The position numbers and the translations under genes are program-made. From contig CBDUBS010000113.1 of the NCBI GenBank assembly GCA_965365445.1, positions 1 to 11,322 on the forward strand: 11,322 bases of DNA, given 5' to 3'. Origin of the DNA: CBDUBS01 sp965365445. GTDB lineage: Bacteria; Bacteroidota; Rhodothermia; Rhodothermales; DASSAV01. Shown here in pieces: positions 7,101 through 11,322 of this stretch (position 1 is its first letter; every line of letters begins with the position of its first letter). Under the pieces are notes generated by a model. That model searched no databases, was not told the DNA's origin, and saw only the letters and a program-made list of their open reading frames with translations.

Positions 7101-9580
7101 ACGCGGAAGCCGGCCGGCCACTCGTACTGCGTCGTGAGGTTGATGCGGTTGACGTACACCAGGTTGACGCGCGAAGCGGCTTCGGCGTACATAACGCTGC
7201 TGCCGCCTTCGGTGTCGGAGAACTCGGCGTCGCCGCGAACGAACGTAAACTCATCCGTGTCGCTGTCGCCGAGGGTGACGTCGTAAGTGTTCAGGTTGAA
7301 CCGGCCGCTCAGGAATACGAAGGCGTCACGGATCGTGATGTCTTCGCTCAGCACGAGCTGGGCCGAGAGCGGATCGCCGGCCGGGGTCAGGTTAACGACC
7401 ACGGTGCCGACGCCACCCGAGATTTCCAGACCGGTCGTGATCGAGCGGTCGCCGACGTAGTTGACCTGGAGCGGAGCCGTCGCTGCGGTGAACTCTTCAC
7501 CCAGGATACGGCCGCCGCGGCTGATCAGGACGGCGCTGGAAAGATTCAGGCCTTCATCTTCCTCGATGTCCAGATTACCATTCTCGAGCACGAGGGCCCG
7601 GGTGATGGTCAGGACGGCCGTCGTATTGCCGGTAACGCGGTCGAGGTCGATGTTATCCATCACGACGAGGCGAGCGAGCGTAATCGACGCGTTGAGCGTG
7701 ATGTCGTCACTGACGGCCACGGTGCTGATGACCGGGCTGCCCGTCGTATAGGCCGTGTTGACCTGGTTGATGACAACCGGGCCGTTGACCAGCAGGCCGC
7801 CCATGAGCTGCACGCTGGCTACGCGGTTGGCCGCCGTATTGCTGTTCACATCATACGTGGTCGTGCGCTCGATGTTGAGCACAGCGCCGCCGTCGAGCGT
7901 CAGCATTTCGTCGAACACCACGGGATCGGCATTGTCCGAATCATCCAGCAGGTCGATGCGGCCCGTACCGTATACGCGAACCATATCCTCGAACATGGTC
8001 CCCGAGTAGGTCCGGAACGTGCCCTGGAGGATGTCTACGGTTCCGGTGACATTGTCGAGCACGTTGGCGATGAGCGCTGCGTCGCCGCCGAAGATGCTGG
8101 TGTAGGTCGTGTTGGCGCCGATATTGAGCGCCGGGCCGTCTACAACCACGATGCCGTCGAGCTCGGTAGCGTTCGGAAGCGTCATCGCGCCGCCGTTTAC
8201 CGTTACGCCCAGCAATTCCGTCCATTCGACTTCGTTGCCGAAAACGGCGCCGCTGCCGAAGCTGGTGGAGTTATTCTGGACCGTGAGCACGTCGATCGTG
8301 CCGTCGCCCATCGCGCGGAACCGCTGCGAACCCACCACATTCAGCGTGATCGTGCCGGTGGTGCCGGTGATCGTGCCGTCGATGTCGAGCATCGGGGCGC
8401 CGAGCGAGCCGGTGGCCACGTTGGCGACCGCCTGGAACACGAGGTTGTTCGAACCGACGTCAACGGTGCCGTTGGCGTTCACATCCAGCGTGTTGGTGAT
8501 GAAGAAGTTGGAGGTCGCGCTGCCGTCCACGTCGTCCGTCAGGTTGACACTGCCGGGGCGGTCAACGATCAGGTTGCTCAGCGTGAGCGAGCCGCCATCA
8601 CCAAGAATGTTGATGGACGCTTCGGACGACGCCGTCGTGAACATGAACGTCTCGTCGGTGAGCGTAACACCCGAGGGGATGTCGATCTCGTTGGCCCCGC
8701 GGAACTCGAACATAAGGCCGCCGGCTACCGGGAACGGATCGCCTACGGCGCCCGTCAGGTCGAGGCGGGTGTTGCCGAGGAATACGAACTGCGTGCGGCC
8801 CGTGTAACCCGTCAGGTTGGCGAGCGTCACAGGAACCGTACGGTTGAACACGACCTGCGAGCCCTGTACCACATTGACCACACCGGCCCCGGTGGAAATG
8901 GACTGGTCGTTCAGCGTGATGCTGCCCGTCGGACCGACATCGGTGTTGCCGTCCTGGGTGACCGTGCTCGTGCCGCGCAGGTTGACCTGGCCGTTGATGC
9001 TGACTTCGGTACCGGCAGCGTAAATAACGTTGAAGTTGCGACCGACGATCGAACCGTTCTGCGTTACCGCCAGATCGTAGTTCGTGTCGTTGGTGCTGCC
9101 TTCGCCGATGGCAAGCGTGGCATCCTGGCCGTTGATCGAGCCGGAAACCGTCATCGCCGTACCAGGAGTTCCATCCTCGGATACATACGAGAACACGATC
9201 TCACGCAGGCTAACCTGCACACCGGCCGGGACCACAACGACGCCGCCGTTAAGGACGGGAGCCGTTCCGGCATTAAAGCCCGGGTTCGTGCCGTCCCATC
9301 CGCGGATCGTCTTGGACTGATTGATCGTGACGCTCTGGCCGGCGAGGCTGTACGTGCCGGTTTCGAGGGCCACGGTCGGGCACGAAGCGCTCGTCAACGC
9401 CGCCACGAGGCCCCACTGCGTGCCGACGGTCGTGGTGCTGCCCACGGAACCTGTCGTCGTCAGCGTCGGAGCCGCAAGGTCGACGTAGCAAACCGACTGG
9501 GCCTGCGCCGCGCTCGTGAAGCCGAGCAGGACGAGCACAAGCGCCAGAAGCTTTGCCGTGATTGGTAGTTTTTTACTCAT
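4163..9580 (-). CDS. Giant repetitive surface protein: signal peptide, probable beta-helix, DUF4397-like tandem, T9SS sorting domain
   Basis: 1805 residues from ATG 9580 (MSKKLPITAK...). An in-frame TTG 18 bases upstream overlaps the GGAGG and is unlikely. Residues 1-27 form a Sec signal peptide cut after AAQA, and the mature N-terminus begins QSVCYVDLA. Residues about 40-1280 are long, low in aromatics and rich in G/N/T/V/D, with rung-like strings such as GTVDILQGTF, LNGTLNIGAYVLDLSGDL and GAINILRGAF, typical of parallel beta-helix adhesins. Around 1060-1150 there is a distinct Cys-containing insert (LCIPTS, LPSCSPTF). At about 1285 a YRFPVGIE module begins, as often found near the end of T9SS cargo. 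From about 1484 VQIINAIPDAAQGKVDVYING starts a DUF4397-like domain, with a second half-copy at about 1591 (FFYHAVPGGPAVDIT). The sorting domain (about 1712-1805) has NYPNPFNPST with Y at 1722, LGRRV, SSGTYLYRV and MTLVK. Likely an adhesin or surface-layer component; the ligand is unknown. TTA, CTA and TCA codons are almost absent, which suggests high expression. Confidence 0.9.
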   Translation of the reverse strand: MSKKLPITAKLLALVLVLLGFTSAAQAQSVCYVDLAAPTLTTTGSVGSTTTVGTQWGLVAALTSASCPTVALETGTYSLAGQSVTINQSKTIRGWDGTNPGFNAGTAPVLNGGVVVVPAGVQVSLREIVFSYVSEDGTPGTAMTVSGSINGQDATLAIGEGSTNDTNYDLAVTQNGSIVGRNFNVIYAAGTEVSINGQVNLRGTSTVTQDGNTDVGPTGSITLNDQSISTGAGVVNVVQGSQVVFNRTVPVTLANLTGYTGRTQFVFLGNTRLDLTGAVGDPFPVAGGLMFEFRGANEIDIPSGVTLTDETFMFTTASSEASINILGDGGSLTLSNLIVDRPGSVNLTDDVDGSATSNFFITNTLDVNANGTVDVGSNNLVFQAVANVATGSLGAPMLDIDGTITGTTGTITLNVVGSQRFRAMGDGTIDVLTVQNNSTSFGSGAVFGNEVEWTELLGVTVNGGAMTLPNATELDGIVVVDGPALNIGANTTYTSIFGGDAALIANVLDNVTGTVDILQGTFRTYSGTMFEDMVRVYGTGRIDLLDDSDNADPVVFDEMLTLDGGAVLNIERTTTYDVNSNTAANRVASVQLMGGLLVNGPVVINQVNTAYTTGSPVISTVAVSDDITLNASITLARLVVMDNIDLDRVTGNTTAVLTITRALVLENGNLDIEEDEGLNLSSAVLISRGGRILGEEFTAATAPLQVNYVGDRSITTGLEISGGVGTVVVNLTPAGDPLSAQLVLSEDITIRDAFVFLSGRFNLNTYDVTLGDSDTDEFTFVRGDAEFSDTEGGSSVMYAEAASRVNLVYVNRINLTTQYEWPAGFRVGDVVLRNYFDIAGAHGNVMLAADRQAVNVNALNGTLNIGAYVLDLSGDLVINGPVRDVRTSPVVPGIDPLNDLLFFGQDIGNYRLPVAVAGTVANFYKGQVISASPESGLVRFTGTGVSNLLGYIRLDIANNVRVTSVNVPSVEVNKGSATARLNVSLNAADPFTVDDNPATTTVFEGIVTSNQQILQGVLNFRGDFTHVNGEVYFNEINDDWEDFYTGPATSLCIPTSMSATPDPEDLTWLYQLLYGAPGGSSQYLPSCSPTFAELVSRRSVAHFSYDVMDDFTQRETADLLNDGGALIYVGGDLRLEGTAETVTAENVVTSLGTGAINILRGAFVMDGNDVQNVFQRMSRAAWLHNFGIAKTTTDISKDVVLLSNLHVGAGYISMEEENLTTGQLALVEGNIETGANTLYVENPVRDQIIANDVVFGAIIFGGANSFVEGFLNRDIVQGGTTGGEVESGYRFPVGIETAEAQYFRPLTLQLPNNLGNTRNVTVSAWGVMPESNDGLPINTPAISRDQNINLALNRKAQAAWCVTFNQNPALNPNIRLGVQGLVGINDIDRLRIIAAPGSCANGAVTTTGPWRLAGTYDLAVGGPDDTFNPNDYIDGIPTLIQEGVQLWSTTNQSMFPLTMVLTVASQGNLDPIVIGQNPVAGPVASVQIINAIPDAAQGKVDVYINGFTMVTLPYLQATSFTTLPASATIRVFASGADTTTASPLMTNRVNLAQNGANVFILSGTVATTDNVPVTLFTKADAREEANDSDNMEAFFYHAVPGGPAVDITELNEMMNNAVARKFANNLMFNQATGYWNIAPGALVLSVENADANNQLINVYRFALEGKEGETFTVLVAPMAAGATGVQVVAFDANGQKYVAQITTDVELADSDLPTEFTLKGNYPNPFNPSTTINFDLPATAEVSIEVIDMLGRRVMTVPVQSIAAGASRSVMLDASNLSSGTYLYRVTAKMANATKIQTGRMTLVK

Positions 9581-9590
9581 GTTGGATGAG

Positions 9591-9597
9591 TCCTCCA
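9591..9597 (-). promoter_or_regulatory. Ribosome-binding site that fixes the start of the giant gene
   Basis: Read on the minus strand, TGGAGGA lies 10 bases before ATG 9580, slightly long spacing but the only good Shine-Dalgarno here. Because it overlaps the alternative TTG start (9596-9598), it supports the ATG. Upstream, an AT-rich run (ATTTTTTATTAACT, about 9601-9614) could belong to a promoter, but I cannot assign -35 and -10 boxes. Confidence 0.6.
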
Positions 9598-10129
9598 ATG
9601 AGTTAATAAAAAATGTTGATTGCCGCCGTTTACCGAAGCGCCCGGCGACGTGTGGCCGATGACCCCCGGCCGGGGTTTAGGGGTGAAAGAAAGGGTTGAA
9701 AGTGTCCCATGCATCTGCGCCGATTTTCCTCATCCGTACCGCTGGAAAAGCTCACCATCGCACCGTGTAAAGGATGACCGGGCAGAGGGGCCTGAGATAC
9801 GCTCTGTGAAATTCATACCTCAGTTTGGGTCACGAAAATAACCGTCGCTACAGGGAATGTCAAGGCGGCTCGTTCCTACTCACCCGGCTCGCCCCGGCGA
9901 TCCCGAGAGGATATCTATCGGGGTTTTTGCAGCCCTGTCGCCTGATTACTCTCCTTCCGCAACAGCCGTGCCGCATTCGTGACAAACCGGGTTTTTGCGG
10001 CAAGATCGCCCTGCATCCGGGCCAAGGCGGGTTATTTCTCGTACCTCCTTTCGGCCGCAGGCGCATGGGGGCGAGAAAGTCCGGAGAAGGACTGCGCAAA
10101 CCATGCGCACATCTTGTTACCCCTTCGTA
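9598..10129. other. Intergenic spacer with several hairpins, no convincing gene
   Basis: About 530 bases between the giant gene and the DUF5683-like gene. Short open frames here (for example 9825-10172 plus, 9860-10099 minus) lack ribosome-binding sites, credible starts and recognisable sequence. Structure seen: CCCCG(gc)GAT with ATCGGGG (9892-9923) followed by T5 on the plus strand, resembling a terminator; TGCCGCA/TGCGGCA (9969-10002); and TTTCTCG(ta)CCTCC with GGGGGCGAGAAA (10035-10078), which lies 52 bases beyond the stop of the minus-strand gene but has no T tract. GGGTTTTTGC occurs twice (9921-9930, 9989-9998). There is also a 12-base palindrome CCCCGGCCGGGG (9664-9675). The giant gene's promoter should lie at the left end of this spacer. 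Confidence 0.5.
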
Positions 10130-10951
10130 TCACCAGTTCATCCGGAGCCCCACGGATCGCCCGGAAGAATAAGGTGTGAACGTAACAGATGTTTCAGGAT
10201 TGATGTATTCGCCCTCCGGCGCCCCGAAGATGAGCGCATCGACGTAAGCCGCCGCCCACACCACGGCGGCCCCTACGAGCAGCCCGTTGCGGGTGCGGTA
10301 CCATCCGTTGGCATCGTCGTAGCGGCCGGGCACGAGATCCGGGTCCGTTTCCGCTTCGTACCGGTCTAGCCGGCGCCGGTAGGTGAGATGCGCGGCGGCG
10401 GCGGCCCCGGCCGCGCCCAGAAAGGCGGCTCCAAACAACCCCCCCTTCACATGATCCCGCTTGTACCATTGCCCCCAACCCGGCAGCAGCATGGAGCGCA
10501 GGGCGGCGGCGGGCCGCGCATCCTGCACCGCTATATAGCGGATGAGCTGCGCGTCCGTTCGCTCCCCGGCCAGGGTTTCCTCTTTCAGGGCGGTAAAAAA
10601 GCCTCGAATGACGGGAGAGACGAGCACCGGATCGAGCTCGAGCGACGGGTTGAGCGAAAGGGCGGCCATGAAATGGGTGCGAGCCCCCTCGGGGTCGTTC
10701 TGCGAGTAATCGATGAGCGCCAGGAAAGTATGGATCTCAACCAGTTGATCGGGGCGGAGCCCGTTTACCTGTTCGAGGATGGTCCGGCCGAGGCGTTCGG
10801 CCAGGGTATAATCCAGACTCTCGTAAGCGGAGCGCACCGGCTCCACGGGGTCATCGAACGACGACTGCCCCCAGGCAGGGAGGGCCCTGCCGCACAGGAG
10901 GAAAATAAGCAAAGCAATACCGGCCGTCCGCATCGCGCACCGTGTAGCCAT
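10130..10951 (-). CDS. DUF5683-type membrane protein with N-terminal signal and TPR-like region
   Basis: A 273-residue protein from ATG 10951. A second in-frame ATG at 10933 also leaves the signal intact, and neither start has a clear Shine-Dalgarno. Residues 8-28 are a signal sequence (TAGIALLIFLLCGRALPAWG/Q). Residues about 37-105 are helical and TPR-like: SLDYTLAERLGRTIL, then a segment ending EGARTHFMAALSLNP. The C-terminal half begins LRSMLLPGWGQWYKRDHVKG (151-170). Its LPGWGQ-x-Y and KG residues, followed by one membrane segment (about 171-189) and a second ending YVDALIFG (about 223-243), match the DUF5683 family as I know it. Members are common in Bacteroidota and Rhodothermota and have no established function. 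The end (about 250-273) is a short beta-like tail finishing GLRMNW. A polar loop rich in Asp/Arg/Tyr (about 191-221) lies between the two membrane segments. Confidence 0.82.
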   Translation of the reverse strand: MATRCAMRTAGIALLIFLLCGRALPAWGQSSFDDPVEPVRSAYESLDYTLAERLGRTILEQVNGLRPDQLVEIHTFLALIDYSQNDPEGARTHFMAALSLNPSLELDPVLVSPVIRGFFTALKEETLAGERTDAQLIRYIAVQDARPAAALRSMLLPGWGQWYKRDHVKGGLFGAAFLGAAGAAAAAHLTYRRRLDRYEAETDPDLVPGRYDDANGWYRTRNGLLVGAAVVWAAAYVDALIFGAPEGEYINPETSVTFTPYSSGRSVGLRMNW

Positions 10952-11027
10952 GATCGGTTAACTGCGAATCGGAAAGGTAGGACAGGAAGGGGGATAATAA
11001 CCAGACGGCGCCCCGCTTTCTCTCAGG

Positions 11028-11124
11028 GTCACCCCGCACCCCGCACTGCGGGACAGGCTCGATGCGGGATCTCGTGAGGGTTGATGCCTGCCTGAACAGA
11101 TTCCGGCTCGGGGGCCGGAATGAC
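11028..11124. repeat. Palindromic intergenic repeat bounded by GTCA/TGAC
   Basis: A 97-base block begins GTCACCCCGCA and ends GCCGGAATGAC. It contains two CCCGCA copies (11033-11038, 11040-11045) facing two TGCGGG copies (11047-11052, 11063-11068), and a perfect 8-bp hairpin ATTCCGGC/GCCGGAAT (11100-11107 with 11114-11121, loop TCGGGG). Mosaic elements of this GTCATTCCGG...GCGGGATGAC type are dispersed in many GC-rich genomes as non-autonomous extragenic palindromes. Only one copy is in the window, so its repetitive nature is inferred from that resemblance. It sits between two minus-strand genes. Confidence 0.55.
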
Positions 11125-11198
11125 GTATTGGGGGGCCGGATCGACTTGAAAAAGAGGACGGTCGGATGGCGCGGCCGGAAACACCTTCCGCGCGGAGG

Positions 11199-11322
11199 TC
11201 AATTCTTCCCGTCGAGGCGGAACGGCAGGCCCGGAATGGTCGTCGCGGCAGAGACGGGCACGAGCAGGTCGGCCTGCGTGTAGAGGTCGATAAACGGGAT
11301 GCCGGCGCCGCCGTCGGAGATC
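11199..11322 (-). CDS. C-terminal end of an unidentified protein (partial)
   Basis: On the minus strand the frame is open from the window edge to a TGA at 11199-11201, giving 40 residues: ISDGGAGIPFIDLYTQADLL followed by VPVSAATTIPGLPFRLDGKN. Codons are GC-rich at third positions, as in neighbouring genes, and the peptide has normal composition, so I take it as the real 3' end of a gene starting outside the window. I do not recognise the family. It does not end in the YPNPFNP sorting module or in an aromatic residue typical of outer-membrane barrels. A GC-rich hairpin (CTTCC/GGAGG with a GCGC loop, 11185-11198) directly follows the stop and may be a weak terminator. Confidence 0.65.
   Translation of the reverse strand, partial: ISDGGAGIPFIDLYTQADLLVPVSAATTIPGLPFRLDGKN

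Noticed and set aside
6503..9568. A 1021-codon plus-strand open frame opposite the giant gene, and a 541-codon one at 4790-6415
   Set aside because: Both are in exact codon register with the minus-strand gene and exist only because that gene almost never uses TTA, CTA or TCA. The translations are His/Arg/Asp/Val-rich shadow sequence without domains or ribosome-binding sites, while the minus-strand product has a signal peptide, known domains and a terminator.
9791..9860. CTGAGA, ACCT..., AATAACC and CTACAGGGAA strings on the plus strand resembling parts of a thiamine (TPP) riboswitch
   Set aside because: The required GGGGU/ACCC pairing and P3 arm are missing, spacing is wrong, and no thiamine gene follows on that strand.
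9976..9983. TTCGTGAC inverted against GTCACGAA at 9829-9836, suggesting a closed 155-base RNA domain
   Set aside because: An 8-bp match without extension on either side is expected by chance in a spacer of this length.
10071..10092. GCGAGAAAGTCCGGAGAAGG, which recalls the RNase P RNA motif GAGGAAAGTCCGG
   Set aside because: One mismatched short motif only. None of the other conserved RNase P segments, nor a matching 3' partner, is nearby.
9825..10172. A 115-codon plus-strand open frame in the spacer, and a 79-codon minus-strand one at 9860-10099
   Set aside because: No ribosome-binding site, composition unlike the neighbouring genes, no recognisable domain, and the first runs antisense into the DUF5683-like gene.
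1..11322. CRISPR array, transposase, integrase, tRNA or rRNA
   Set aside because: I looked for regularly spaced direct repeats, DDE or integrase motifs and tRNA-like T-loops and saw none. The beta-helix gene's repetitiveness is at the protein level only.

Overview
The window looks like chromosomal DNA from a GC-rich member of the Bacteroidota/Rhodothermota group (Rhodothermales-like is my best guess). Three encoded proteins end in the same type of C-terminal module, with a YPNPFNP motif about 80 residues from the end, a GR turn, an SG(V/T)Y(F/L)YR motif and a final basic (T/V)L(L/V)(R/K). This is the type A sorting domain of type IX secretion (T9SS) cargo. A DUF5683-type protein and a tandem pair of Ferritin_2-type proteins fit the same group. 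The genus is not determined, and no core T9SS machinery gene lies in the window.

Layout. Positions 1-709 (+) are the 3' end of a secreted fibronectin type III-like protein. It converges on a 459-residue secreted protein (786-2165, -) across a perfect 13-bp hairpin that can terminate both transcripts. Next, on the minus strand, is a two-gene ferritin-like operon: a Tat-type lipoprotein (3829-3092) followed 14 bases later by a paralogue (3077-2295) whose export signal lacks twin arginines. A hairpin terminator closes the operon. An AT-richer spacer (3830-4095) probably holds the operon's control region. A strong terminator (4096-4135) ends the dominant feature of the window, a 1805-codon gene (4163-9580, -). 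It encodes a giant beta-rich, repetitive surface protein with a signal peptide, a long probable beta-helix, a DUF4397-like tandem and a T9SS sorting domain. A spacer of about 550 bases with several hairpins but no convincing gene follows. Then come a signal-peptide/TPR/DUF5683-like membrane protein (10130-10951, -), a 97-bp palindromic intergenic repeat bounded by GTCA/TGAC, and the 3' end of an unidentified minus-strand gene (11199-11322).

Functionally this is a stretch of cell-envelope and exported proteins. Three are predicted to cross the outer membrane by T9SS, two ferritin-like proteins go to the periplasm or outer face of the inner membrane, and one is a small membrane protein. I see no transposase, phage gene, CRISPR array, tRNA or rRNA. 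The observations most worth following are the mismatched export signals of the ferritin-like pair, the internally duplicated PepSY-like secreted protein, and the extreme avoidance of TTA, CTA and TCA codons in the giant gene, which also explains the long antisense open frames opposite it.
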